Source: Rhodoblastus sp963727035 (GTDB lineage: Bacteria; Pseudomonadota; Alphaproteobacteria; Rhizobiales; Beijerinckiaceae). Taken from it: a DNA stretch of 64,000 nt. Positions 25,109 through 33,373 of the stretch are shown here, piece by piece. Below the pieces are notes generated by a model. That model worked only from the letters and a program-made list of their open reading frames with translations. It was not told the DNA's origin and did no database searches. How positions within the stretch are numbered: position 1 is the stretch's first letter; each line of letters begins with the position of its first letter. A program made the translations under genes and the position numbers. The DNA lies in assembly GCA_963727035.1 (NCBI GenBank), contig CAVSEY010000015.1, forward strand, positions 58,558-122,557, given 5' to 3'.

Positions 25109-27577
25109 ATGGCCGGCTCGCCCGATTATTCGCATTTCGTCAAGACCGATGCGGAAGGCCGGTCGCGGATCGACCTCGCCATCGACGGCATTACCTGCGC
25201 CGCCTGTCTCGGCGACATCGAGACGGCGATGAAACGGTTGCCGGGCGTGATGAATGCGCGGCTCAATCTCACCAGCCATCGCCTCGCGGTCACCTTCGAT
25301 GCGGCCAGGATCCAGGCCAGCAGCCTGACGAGCGCGCTCGAAACCATCGGCTATCGCGCCTATCCCTATGAGCAGCGCAAGGTCGAAGCCGACGAGGCGG
25401 CGCGATTCCATCTCCTGCTGAAATGTCTCGGCGTCGCGGTTTTCGCGGCCATGAACATCATGCTGCTGTCGATCTCGGTGTGGTCGGGCGAAGGCTCCTC
25501 GATGCCGACCGAGACGCGCGATTTCTTCCATTTCCTTTCGGCGCTGATCGCTCTGCCGGCGGCGGCCTACGCCGGCCAGCCCTTCTATGTCAGCGCCTGG
25601 AATTCCGTGCGCCAGGGCCGCGTCAACATGGACGTGCCGATCACCATCGGCGTTTCTCTCGCTCTGGCCTTGTCGGTCTACGAAACCTGGCGTCATGCGC
25701 CCCAGGCCTATTTCGATTCGGCGGTGATGCTGCTCGCCTTCCTGCTCGCGGGCCGGGTAATGGATCAGGCGATGCGCCGCAAGACGCGGGCGGCGGCGGG
25801 CAATCTCGCCGCGCTCAAGGGCGAAAACGCCCTGCGTTTCACGCCCGGCGCCCAAGGGTCGCAAGCATCAGAGGACAATCTGGTCCTGACGCCGGTCGCG
25901 GCGCTGGTCGAAGACGACCGCGTGCTGGTGCGCGCCGGCGAACGCATCCCCGCCGACGGCGTGATCGAAAGCGGCGCGAGCTCGGTGGACGAGAGCGCGA
26001 TCACCGGCGAAACCCTCGGCAAGCCGGTGAACGTCGGCGACAATGTCTACGCCGGCTCGATCAATGGCGACGGCGCGCTGAAAATGCGCGTGACGGCGGC
26101 GGGCAACGCCGCCCTGATCGACGAGGCGGCGCGGCTGATCGACGCCGCCAGCGCGGCGCGCTCCGGCTATGTCCGGCTTGCCGACCGGGCCTCGCAGCTT
26201 TACGCGCCGGTGGTTCATCTGGCGGCGCTGGCGACCGGCCTGACCTGGTATTTCGTCCTTGGCGCCGGCGTTCACGACGCCCTGGTGATCGGCATTTCCG
26301 TCCTCATCATCACCTGCCCCTGCGCGCTGGCGCTCGCCGTGCCGGCCGTGCAGGCCATGGCTTCCGGCGCCTTCTTCCGCGCCGGCCTGTTCCTCAACGA
26401 CGCGACCGGACTCGAAAAGATCGGCGAAGTCGACACCGTCATTTTCGACAAGACCGGCACATTGACCCTGCCCGAGCCGCGCGTCGCCAACGCCGGGGAC
26501 ATCCCGTCCGATCTGCTCGATCTCGCCGGCCGCCTCGCCCATTCCTCCAGCCATCCCCTGGCGCGCGCGGTGGCGCGGTCGGCTCGGTCCGCGCCCCCGC
26601 TGCCCGACGCCCGCGAAACGCCGGGCATGGGGGTCGCCGCGCCCTTCGGCGAGGCTGAGGCCTGGCTGGGCTCGGCCGCGTTCTGCGAGATCGACTCTCC
26701 GGGCGCCGGCGCCGACGCCAGCGCCATTTTCGTCCGCCACGGCGCGCGCTGGGCGCGGCTCCTGATCCGCCAGACCCTGCGGCCCGACGCCGCCAGGGTT
26801 CTCGCCCATTTGCGCGAAAGCGGGCTGAAAATCGCGATCCTGTCCGGCGACCGGCCGGAGGCGGTCGCGCCGATCGCGCGCGAACTCGGCGTCGAAAGCT
26901 GGAGCGGCGGCCTGAAGCCGGCGGACAAGATCGCCTTCATCGACGAGCGCGCCGCGGAGGGCGCCAAAATCCTGATGGTCGGCGACGGGCTGAATGACGC
27001 GCCCGCGCTCGCCGCGGCTTACGCCTCGATCTCGCCGATCGACGCGGTCCATCTCACCCAGACCCAGGCCGACGCGGTGTTCCTCGGCGACCGCCTGGCG
27101 CCCGTCGCGGCCGCGATCGCGATCGCGCGGCGGGCGCGTGGGTTGATGCGGCAGAATCTGTTTTTCGCCGCCGGCTATAATGTCGTGGCTGTGCCTTTCG
27201 CCATGTCCGGCCATGCGACGCCCTTGTTCGCCGCGCTCGCCATGTCGGCGTCCTCGATCGTCGTCACCCTCAACGCCTTGCGCTTGCACGGACCGGGGAA
27301 AGCCGTCACTCTCCTTTTGCGGGAGCCGACGGCCTCGGCCGGCGGACCCGCGCGCAAGGCGGCGCCTGCCGAATCCGGTCGCGGCGTCTTCGGCCTGACG
27401 CCCGGCCCTCAGCGGAACGATGCGATGAACGTCCTGATCTTTCTCATTCCGGTCGCCCTGGCCCTGGGGCTGCTTGGGCTTTACGCCCTGTTCTGGTCGC
27501 TCAAGAGCGGGCAATACGAGGATCTCGAAGGCGCGGCCTATCGGATCCTGCAAGACGACGACATCGAGAAGAAATGA
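25109..27577 (+). CDS. ccoI: CcoI/FixI copper P1B-ATPase, read through into CcoS
   Basis: CcoI pumps copper out of the cytoplasm for the oxidase. The N-terminal metal domain has GITCAACLGDIETAM. The membrane CPC motif is ITCPCALALAVPAVQ, the phosphorylation site IFDKTGTLTLPEP, and the hinge GDGLNDAPALAAAY. The usual C-terminus is reached near residue 735, after which the frame continues through a Pro/Ala-rich linker into a complete CcoS sequence from ATG 27425. This makes an 822-residue fused reading frame. A TGA at 27396 in the next frame would end CcoI normally if one surplus base lies upstream, so the fusion may be an artefact. Oddness is limited to the tail; all catalytic motifs are intact. 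Confidence 0.93.
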   Translation: MAGSPDYSHFVKTDAEGRSRIDLAIDGITCAACLGDIETAMKRLPGVMNARLNLTSHRLAVTFDAARIQASSLTSALETIGYRAYPYEQRKVEADEAARFHLLLKCLGVAVFAAMNIMLLSISVWSGEGSSMPTETRDFFHFLSALIALPAAAYAGQPFYVSAWNSVRQGRVNMDVPITIGVSLALALSVYETWRHAPQAYFDSAVMLLAFLLAGRVMDQAMRRKTRAAAGNLAALKGENALRFTPGAQGSQASEDNLVLTPVAALVEDDRVLVRAGERIPADGVIESGASSVDESAITGETLGKPVNVGDNVYAGSINGDGALKMRVTAAGNAALIDEAARLIDAASAARSGYVRLADRASQLYAPVVHLAALATGLTWYFVLGAGVHDALVIGISVLIITCPCALALAVPAVQAMASGAFFRAGLFLNDATGLEKIGEVDTVIFDKTGTLTLPEPRVANAGDIPSDLLDLAGRLAHSSSHPLARAVARSARSAPPLPDARETPGMGVAAPFGEAEAWLGSAAFCEIDSPGAGADASAIFVRHGARWARLLIRQTLRPDAARVLAHLRESGLKIAILSGDRPEAVAPIARELGVESWSGGLKPADKIAFIDERAAEGAKILMVGDGLNDAPALAAAYASISPIDAVHLTQTQADAVFLGDRLAPVAAAIAIARRARGLMRQNLFFAAGYNVVAVPFAMSGHATPLFAALAMSASSIVVTLNALRLHGPGKAVTLLLREPTASAGGPARKAAPAESGRGVFGLTPGPQRNDAMNVLIFLIPVALALGLLGLYALFWSLKSGQYEDLEGAAYRILQDDDIEKK
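27425..27577 (+). CDS. ccoS: CcoS/FixS small cbb3 maturation protein (in frame with ccoI)
   Basis: From ATG 27425 the sequence encodes 50 residues with one membrane helix (MNVLIFLIPVALALGLLGLY) followed by WSLKSGQYEDLEGAAYRIL. The latter is the diagnostic CcoS motif. CcoS is needed for cofactor insertion into CcoN. In this sequence it is in frame with ccoI, so it may be translated both as a fusion tail and from its own start. Its stop overlaps the next gene's start (ATGA). Confidence 0.85.
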   Translation: MNVLIFLIPVALALGLLGLYALFWSLKSGQYEDLEGAAYRILQDDDIEKK

Positions 27578-28773
27578 CCGCCCTGGGCTCCTACAATTCC
27601 CCGGCTGGGGCCGAGGACGAGTTCGACGCCGGCGCATCGGTCGCGCGCGCCGGGCGCATGGCGTGTTTCTGCCCGCCGGGCGCGCCGGCGCCGGGCGTGG
27701 CGCCTGAATTGGCGCGCAAAAGCCCCGGCGTCGCGACGCTCGCCGTGGGTTTCGCCCTGTCGGTGCTGTCGCAAAGCCTGGCGCTCGGCATGCTGCCGCT
27801 GGCGGGCCGGCTGCTCGCGCCAGACCCGCGCCTGATGTCCGCGCCCTATGTGGCGATGCTGCTCGGCGCGGCGAGCGCGACCTTCCCGGCTTCCTTCCTG
27901 CTCGATGCTTTCGGGCGCCGCGCCGCCTTGGCGCTCGGCGCGAGCCTCGGTATCGCCGGCGGCCTGATCATGGCCTGGGCGCTCACCTTCAATCTTTTCG
28001 CGCCTTTCTGCCTCGGCGCGTTCTGGCTCGGCGTCGCGCAAGGCTTTTCGCTGTTCTACCGCCATGAGGCCGCGCTCGGCTCGACGCCTTCGGCGCGGGC
28101 GCGCGCGGCGGTGATCGTCTTCGGCAGCGGCGGACTCGCCGGGCTGGTCGGCCCCGGGCTCGCTTATGTCGTCGCGCAGACCGAGCCAGCTTCTCTCTTT
28201 GCCGCCGCCGCGCTGGCCTCCGCCTTGACCCAGGTGCTGGTGCTCATCCTGGCGGTCCTGACCACCGCCCGGGCGCCGATCCTGCCTCATCGGGCGGCGC
28301 GTGAGGCGGCGAAACCGAACTGGCGCGCTTTTGTCGCGCCGAGCCTTGTCGCCGGCCTCGCCTGGTTCGGCATGACGGCCGCCATGGTCGCGGCGCCCGG
28401 CGCCATGGCCGGCTGCGGCATCGCCGTCGCGACCGTGTTCAGCGCCATTTCCTGGCATGTGGTCGCCATGTACGCGCCGGCCTTTTTCACGGCGGGGCTG
28501 GCGCGCCGGCTCGGCGCCCAGACGGTCGCCGCGCTCGGCCTCGCCCTCGTCGCGGCCGCCTGGGGGCTGGAGTTTTTCGCCCGCGACTATTGGCGTTTCG
28601 CCTCGGCCCTGATCGTCGTCGCCGTGGGCTGGAGTTTCGCTACCGCCGGCGCGTCCTTGCGGCTCTATCGTTTCGCCAATCCCTCGCGCGCCATGCTGGC
28701 CGCCCATGACGCCATATTGTTCCTTTCGGCGATCGCGGGGGCCCTGGCCGCCGCCTTCTGGCGCCCGGTTTGA
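27574..28773 (+). CDS. ccoA: CcoA-like MFS copper importer
   Basis: This 399-residue major facilitator protein has 12 predicted helices and starts inside the ccoS stop codon (ATGA), so it belongs to the cco operon. Two membrane motifs match those needed for copper uptake by Rhodobacter capsulatus CcoA: M267xxxM271 (MTAAM) and H295xxxM299 (HVVAM). The 28-residue distance between Met and His is the same as between M233 and H261 in that protein, as I recall it. The N-terminus adds a CFC pair near residue 31 that could bind metal. CcoA supplies cytosolic copper for cbb3 maturation. Position and motifs agree; direct proof of transport is absent. Confidence 0.82.
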   Translation: MTALGSYNSPAGAEDEFDAGASVARAGRMACFCPPGAPAPGVAPELARKSPGVATLAVGFALSVLSQSLALGMLPLAGRLLAPDPRLMSAPYVAMLLGAASATFPASFLLDAFGRRAALALGASLGIAGGLIMAWALTFNLFAPFCLGAFWLGVAQGFSLFYRHEAALGSTPSARARAAVIVFGSGGLAGLVGPGLAYVVAQTEPASLFAAAALASALTQVLVLILAVLTTARAPILPHRAAREAAKPNWRAFVAPSLVAGLAWFGMTAAMVAAPGAMAGCGIAVATVFSAISWHVVAMYAPAFFTAGLARRLGAQTVAALGLALVAAAWGLEFFARDYWRFASALIVVAVGWSFATAGASLRLYRFANPSRAMLAAHDAILFLSAIAGALAAAFWRPV

Positions 28774-28792
28774 ACCAGGGGAAGCCTGCTCC

Positions 28793-29596
28793 ATGACGCA
28801 TGTCGCCAATATTCTCTCGATCGCCGGTTCGGACCCCTCGGGGGGCGCCGGCGTCCAGGGCGACATAAAGACCTTTTCGGCCCTGGGTTGCTACGGCATG
28901 GCGGCGGTGACCGCGCTGACGGCGCAGAACACGCTCGGCGTGCAGGCCGTCCAGCCCGTGCCGGCGGATTTTGTCGCCGCCCAGATCGACTCGATCTTTT
29001 CCGACATTGCGGTCGATGCGGTGAAGATCGGCATGGTCGGCGCGCCGGACAATGTCGCGGCCATCGCCGCCGCACTGCGGCGCCACGGCGCGCGCAATAT
29101 CGTCCTCGATCCCGTCCTGGCGGCGACCGGCGGCCATAGTCTTGGCGGGGCCGAGCTGGTCGCGCCGATCGTCGCGCAATTGTTTCCGCTGGCGCGGCTG
29201 GTTACGCCGAACCTCATGGAAAGCGTGCTTTTCGCCGGCGGCCGGATGGCCGAAAACCCCGACGAGATGCGCGGCGCCGCCTTGAAACTCCATGCGCTCG
29301 GCGCGCGCGCCGTGCTGGTCAAGGGCGGCCATCTGCCCGGCGGGGCGGCCTGCGACCTGTTTTACGACGGCGTGGAATTCGTTGAATTTTGCGCGCCGCG
29401 CGTCGTCACCCGCAACAGTCACGGCACCGGCTGCGCCTTGTCCTCGGCGATTGCGGCGCGGCTCGGCCAGGGCGCTGAGCTGAACGAGGCGATCGCCGAC
29501 GCCAAGGCCTTTTTGAGCGCCGCGCTCGAAGCAGGCGTGACGCTCGACATCGGCGCCGGCCATGGGCCGCCGCATCATTTTCATGCGTTCTGGTAA
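28793..29596 (+). CDS. thiD: Hydroxymethylpyrimidine/phosphomethylpyrimidine kinase
   Basis: ThiD phosphorylates HMP and HMP-P in thiamine synthesis. The 267-residue ribokinase-fold protein begins at ATG 28793 with NILSIAGSDPSGGAGVQGDIKT cut here to its core SDPSGGAG. It contains VKIGMVG, the DPVLAATGGHSL loop and the ATP/anion-hole motif NSHGTGCALSSAIAA. The gene lies 20 bases after ccoA without a terminator between them, so some readthrough from the cco operon is likely. I see no TPP riboswitch in front of it. Confidence 0.94.
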   Translation: MTHVANILSIAGSDPSGGAGVQGDIKTFSALGCYGMAAVTALTAQNTLGVQAVQPVPADFVAAQIDSIFSDIAVDAVKIGMVGAPDNVAAIAAALRRHGARNIVLDPVLAATGGHSLGGAELVAPIVAQLFPLARLVTPNLMESVLFAGGRMAENPDEMRGAALKLHALGARAVLVKGGHLPGGAACDLFYDGVEFVEFCAPRVVTRNSHGTGCALSSAIAARLGQGAELNEAIADAKAFLSAALEAGVTLDIGAGHGPPHHFHAFW

Positions 29597-29597
29597 C

Positions 29598-29621
29598 GCC
29601 GGCTCTTGTCAAAGAGCCGGC
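29598..29621 (+). terminator. Hairpin after thiD
   Basis: GCCGGCTCTT (29598-29607) and AAGAGCCGGC (29612-29621) form a perfect 10-bp stem with a 4-base loop, directly after the thiD stop. It lacks a T-run, so it may be a weak terminator or a 3'-end stabiliser of the cco-thiD message. Confidence 0.5.
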
Positions 29622-29630
29622 TGGGAGCAC

Positions 29631-29902
29631 TCTAGAGCGTTTCCCACCCGTCTTGACGCATTCTGTTCGCCTTTGGCGAGGCGATCCGGAAGGCGCGGGC
29701 CGCAGGCCGTGTCGAGGACACGGCCAAGGTTTGCAACGCACCGGGCGGCCGTCAAAGGCGAACTCTTCGGGCCGGGGGCTTTTGCCCCGGCGCGGCGTCG
29801 CGCGGCTTAGCCGTGTCCGCGACACGCCTTGCGCCACGCTCCTTGCGCCGGGGCAAAATCCCCTCGGCAGAATGCGCCAAGACGGGTGGGAAACGCTCTA
29901 GA
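29631..29902. repeat. Palindromic repeat element with 35-bp inverted ends
   Basis: The left end (29631-29665, starting TCTAGAGCGTTTCCCACCCG) and right end (29868-29902) are inverted copies, 34 of 35 bases matching. The interior holds further self-complementary GC-rich parts, such as GGCTTTTGCCCCGGCGC against GCGCCGGGGCAAAAT. The whole unit is 272 bp and encodes nothing recognisable. It fills the space between thiD and the convergent NlpC/P60 gene, and its right end supplies that gene's stop codon. It looks like a MITE-like or REP-like intergenic element. Copy number in the genome cannot be judged from one window. Confidence 0.8.
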
Positions 29903-30746
29903 CGCGCCGGATCGAAGTGATCTCGGAAGCCCCGCTCGAACGGATGCGTTCGGTCACGATGGCAAGCGGCTCGCTGGTCACGGTCATCGAATGGGCGTTG
30001 GCGTGCAGCAGGTTCTGCTCGTCGCGCATGATGCCGACATGGCCGCGCCAGAACACGAGGTCGCCCCGGCGCAGGCCCCGCAGCCTGTGGTCGATGTCGG
30101 CCGGGCGTCCGAGCATGGACTCCATCATGTCGGTGTCCCGCGGCGCGGCGACGCCGATGGCGTTGAGCGTCACCTGCGCGAGACCCGAGCAGTCGATTCC
30201 GACATCGGTCTTGCCGCCCCACAGATAGGGGGTGTCGAGGAACATTTCCGCCAGCCTGACAAAATCGCTTAAGGGGCGGGTGTTCGGCGAAAGATGGCGC
30301 ATGAAGACATGGCCGCCGTTGTGGAGTTGGGCGAATTTGCCGTCGGAGGCGACCACATGCGTCTCGGCGCAGAAGGGCAGGGCGTCGAGCGGCGGCGATT
30401 TGATGTCGGGCGCCGAATAGACGATGGTGTGGCGCACGCGCACGCGGTAGTTCGGTTTGACGATCCTGGAGTCGAGCGCCTCGGAGCGGATGTAGCCCAC
30501 ATAGCGGTCGCGGTCGAGCTGCGCCCAGCACCAGCCGTCCTTTTCCTCGTAGACGATCAAGGTTTCGCCGTTGAGCGCCTGGCTGTCCGTGACGGATTCG
30601 TTCGAGGGCGCGCGTCGCAGATCGGCATGGGAGGCGACGACCTGCATGCGCCGCCCGGGCGCATAGGCGTCGGCCCTGACCATGTCGCGCAGATGTTCGG
30701 CGGCGAGATCGGGGCGCGCCGGCGTCAATCGTGGATCGTAGTTCAC
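29898..30746 (-). CDS. NlpC/P60-family cell-wall endopeptidase
   Basis: The 282-residue product has two SH3-like domains (about residues 30-150) and a C-terminal NlpC/P60 domain. Its catalytic Cys is in GIDCSGLAQVTL, the His in FWRGHVGIM, and a third polar residue in HANAHS. Such enzymes cut peptide stems in peptidoglycan. No signal peptide is evident, so it could act in muropeptide recycling in the cytoplasm (dipeptidyl-peptidase VI-like). The TAG stop at 29898-29900 lies inside the palindromic repeat. The aminopeptidase gene is 51 bases upstream on the same strand, suggesting a peptide-degrading operon. Confidence 0.88.
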   Translation of the reverse strand: MNYDPRLTPARPDLAAEHLRDMVRADAYAPGRRMQVVASHADLRRAPSNESVTDSQALNGETLIVYEEKDGWCWAQLDRDRYVGYIRSEALDSRIVKPNYRVRVRHTIVYSAPDIKSPPLDALPFCAETHVVASDGKFAQLHNGGHVFMRHLSPNTRPLSDFVRLAEMFLDTPYLWGGKTDVGIDCSGLAQVTLNAIGVAAPRDTDMMESMLGRPADIDHRLRGLRRGDLVFWRGHVGIMRDEQNLLHANAHSMTVTSEPLAIVTERIRSSGASEITSIRRV

Positions 30747-30797
30747 CTGATGTCTCCCACCGCCGCGCGGATTGCGCCGGTTTTTAACCCGCCGGGG

Positions 30798-32207
30798 TTA
30801 GCGAAGTTTTGCTTTGCCGAATTTCTCTTTGGCCAGGCTGAAGATCAGCCGGGCCGCCTGGGCCTCGCCGCCTTCGGGCCGTCCGGCCTTGGCCGCGGGC
30901 GTCCAGCCATAGATGTCGAAATGGACCCAGGCGGGGCTTTGGGCCACGAAACGCCGCAGGAACAGGGCCGCGGTGATCGCGCCCGCCATGCCTCCGGCGG
31001 GCGCGTTGGTGAGATGGGCGACCTTGCCGTCGAGTTTCAATTCGTAGCCGCTCCACAGCGGCAGCCGCCAGACCGGATCGTTGACCTCGGCGCCGTGGCG
31101 GGCGATGTCGGCGGCGAGCTGGTCGTCGTCGGTGAAGAAAGGCGGAAGGTCCGGTCCGAGCGCGACGCGCGCCGCGCCGGTGAGAGTCGCGAAATCGACC
31201 AGCAATTCGGGTTTTTCCTCGTCGGCCAGCGCCAGCGCGTCGGCGAGAATCAGCCGTCCTTCGGCGTCGGTGTTGCCGATCTCCACCGTGAGGCCCTTGC
31301 GCGAGGGATAGACGTCGCCGGGGCGGAAAGCGTCGCCCGAGACCGAATTCTCGACGATCGGGACCAGCAGGCGCAGCGCGACGTCGAGATTGGCGGCCAT
31401 GATCGTCGCGGCCGCCGCGATCGCCGCCGCCGCTCCGCCCATGTCCTTTTTCATCAGCGCCATCGCGCTTTCCGGCTTGATGTCGAGGCCGCCGGAATCG
31501 AAACAGACGCCCTTGCCGACCAGGGTCAGGCGGCGCGCCCGTTTCGGCTTCCAGCGCAGGTCGACCAGGCGCGGCGCGCGGGGCGAGCCCTTGCCCACGG
31601 CGTGGACAAGCGGAAATTCGCGGGCCAGCTTCTCGCCGCGAATCGTCGCCACCTTGGCCCCGAAGGTTCTGGCGAGCGCCTGGACCGCGTGTTCGAGCTC
31701 GTCGGGACCGAGATCGTTGGCGGGCGTGTCGATAAGGTCGCGGGCGAAGGCGACGCTGCTGGCGATCGACTCGATTTCGGCGGCGTCGACGCCTTCCGGC
31801 GCGATCAGCCGCGGCGATTCGCGCCGGCTCTTGTAGCGGACGAAACGATGCGCGCCGAGCAGGAAGGCCAGCGCCGCAAGGTCCGGGCGCCTCGGCGCCG
31901 ACGCAAGACGATAGACGCCGGGCGGCAAAAGATTCGCCAGTTCTCCGGGCTGGAACGGATCGGCTTTCGCTCCCGACTCGACGAAAAAGACGGCGGCCGC
32001 CTCGCCATCGGCGCCGACGAACCACATCAGACGGCCGGACTTGGCCTCGAACCGGGTCGCCGCCGCGAATCGCAGCGCCTCGCCGGGCAGATCCGCCGCT
32101 TTTTCGGGCGCCGCCAGCGCCCTGGCGAAGGCCTGCGGGTCGGCGAGCCAGACGGCGATGCTGTTTTCCTTTGGCTTGGCGAATTTCAGTTTGGGCAGGT
32201 CGACCAT
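30798..32207 (-). CDS. Leucyl aminopeptidase-family (M17) metallopeptidase
   Basis: This 469-residue protein belongs to the M17 family, which removes N-terminal residues from peptides. The signature NTDAEGRLILADAL and the metal/active-site stretches VGKGVCFDSGGLDIKP and MKKDMGGAAA are intact, holding the two Lys, Asp and Glu ligands expected. It is read together with the NlpC/P60 gene. The product may finish degradation of peptides that the NlpC enzyme releases; that link is inferred from adjacency only. Confidence 0.93.
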   Translation of the reverse strand: MVDLPKLKFAKPKENSIAVWLADPQAFARALAAPEKAADLPGEALRFAAATRFEAKSGRLMWFVGADGEAAAVFFVESGAKADPFQPGELANLLPPGVYRLASAPRRPDLAALAFLLGAHRFVRYKSRRESPRLIAPEGVDAAEIESIASSVAFARDLIDTPANDLGPDELEHAVQALARTFGAKVATIRGEKLAREFPLVHAVGKGSPRAPRLVDLRWKPKRARRLTLVGKGVCFDSGGLDIKPESAMALMKKDMGGAAAAIAAAATIMAANLDVALRLLVPIVENSVSGDAFRPGDVYPSRKGLTVEIGNTDAEGRLILADALALADEEKPELLVDFATLTGAARVALGPDLPPFFTDDDQLAADIARHGAEVNDPVWRLPLWSGYELKLDGKVAHLTNAPAGGMAGAITAALFLRRFVAQSPAWVHFDIYGWTPAAKAGRPEGGEAQAARLIFSLAKEKFGKAKLR

Positions 32208-32332
32208 CGGGAACAGCGCTCTCCATGGCGCCGCGCGACGGCGCGGGCCGATTAACGAACAATTAGGGTTAACGAATTATTCCTTTCGACAGAAGCGTCA
32301 AGGCGGCCAGAGGGCCCAGAGGATTTCGGGAC

Positions 32333-33316
32333 ATGCGGGAAGCCTTTTTTCAACGGCGCGTGCTTGATTCGACAGCGACTCGGTCGAAGAAGGGTCGAGA
32401 CGCAATTCCCCTTTTTTCGCGCGCCGCGCTTGCCGGCTTCGCGCTTCTCGCGCTTGCGGGCTGCAAGACCGTCAGCATGGGGGACATTACCGGATCGATC
32501 GGCATGCCGGGCAAGCCCGCCTCGTCCTCGCCGGCCGATCTGAAGGCCTATTCCGAACAATTGCGCCAGCTTTACGAAGCCCATCCCGACAACCGCAAGA
32601 TCGCCATGGCCTATGCGAAAGCGTTGCGGGCGCGCGACCTCAACGACCAGGCGGCGGCGGTGATGGAGAATATTGCGATCAAATATCCGAAAGACCACGA
32701 AGTGCTCGCCGCCTTCGGCAAGGCGCTGGCCGACGACGGCCAGCTCCGGCGCGCGCAGGACGTGCTGAGCCACGCGGATTCGCCCGACGATCCCAACTGG
32801 TCGGTGGTGAACACGAGGGGCTCGATCGCCGATCAGCTCGGCGACCATCAGGCGGCGCAGCAAGATTACGAGACGGCGCTGAAGCTTGCGCCCGGCGAAC
32901 CTTCGGTCCTGTCGAACCTCGGCCTGTCCTACGCCCTGTCGCACAACCTGCCTCGCGCGGAGAGCGTGCTGCGCGAGGCGACCGCGAGCCCGCGCGCCGA
33001 CATGCGCGAGCGCCAGAACCTTGCTCTCGTGCTCGCCCTCCAGGGCAAATTCGCCGAGGCCGAAAACGTCTCGGAACACGATCTGTCGCCGGATCAGGCG
33101 CGGGAAAATGTGGCCTCGATCCGCCAGATGATTTCGCAGTCCAACGCTTGGCGCGACATCCAGATGTCCGCGGCGCCGCGCGGTCGCACGACGTCGGTCG
33201 CCCGCAACCGGGCCACGCCCGCGAGCGCCGGCCCGACCCAGGCCGCGAGCGACAGCGAAACGTCGGCGGCAAGCTCGAAAATGCAGCAGTTGAGCGCCGA
33301 CGCCGCGGCGCGCTGA
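32333..33316 (+). CDS. tadD: TPR-repeat lipoprotein, TadD-like
   Basis: The 327-residue product starts with a basic leader, a hydrophobic stretch and the lipobox LALAGC, so it should be a lipoprotein. Residues about 75-270 are tetratricopeptide repeats (for example DHQAAQQDYETALKLAPGEPSVLSNLGLSYAL). The C-terminus is Ser/Ala-rich and disordered-looking. The arrangement is that of TadD, the lipoprotein that helps the secretin of the Tad pilus, whose other genes lie about 27 kb to the left. The gene stands alone here. Any other TPR lipoprotein role remains possible. Confidence 0.72.
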   Translation: MREAFFQRRVLDSTATRSKKGRDAIPLFSRAALAGFALLALAGCKTVSMGDITGSIGMPGKPASSSPADLKAYSEQLRQLYEAHPDNRKIAMAYAKALRARDLNDQAAAVMENIAIKYPKDHEVLAAFGKALADDGQLRRAQDVLSHADSPDDPNWSVVNTRGSIADQLGDHQAAQQDYETALKLAPGEPSVLSNLGLSYALSHNLPRAESVLREATASPRADMRERQNLALVLALQGKFAEAENVSEHDLSPDQARENVASIRQMISQSNAWRDIQMSAAPRGRTTSVARNRATPASAGPTQAASDSETSAASSKMQQLSADAAAR

Positions 33317-33335
33317 CCTTTGGCGGTTGAGGACG

Positions 33336-33356
33336 TCGCCCCGGCTCGCGGGGCGA
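33336..33356. terminator. Possible bidirectional terminator hairpin
   Basis: TCGCCCCG (33336-33343) pairs with CGGGGCGA (33349-33356) over a 5-base loop, between the convergent TPR-lipoprotein and phyR genes. Only three T residues follow on the plus strand, so it is a weak candidate. Confidence 0.4.
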
Positions 33357-33373
33357 TTTCGCGGCGAAGCCGC

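Noticed and set aside
28700..28793. TPP riboswitch in front of thiD
   Set aside because: The sequence upstream is the coding end of ccoA, only 20 bases of gap exist, and no THI-box elements are visible.
30294..32255. Plus-strand open frame of 653 codons opposite the NlpC/P60 and aminopeptidase genes
   Set aside because: It spans two well-identified minus-strand genes and their gap; its translation is Arg/Gly/Asp-rich without domains.
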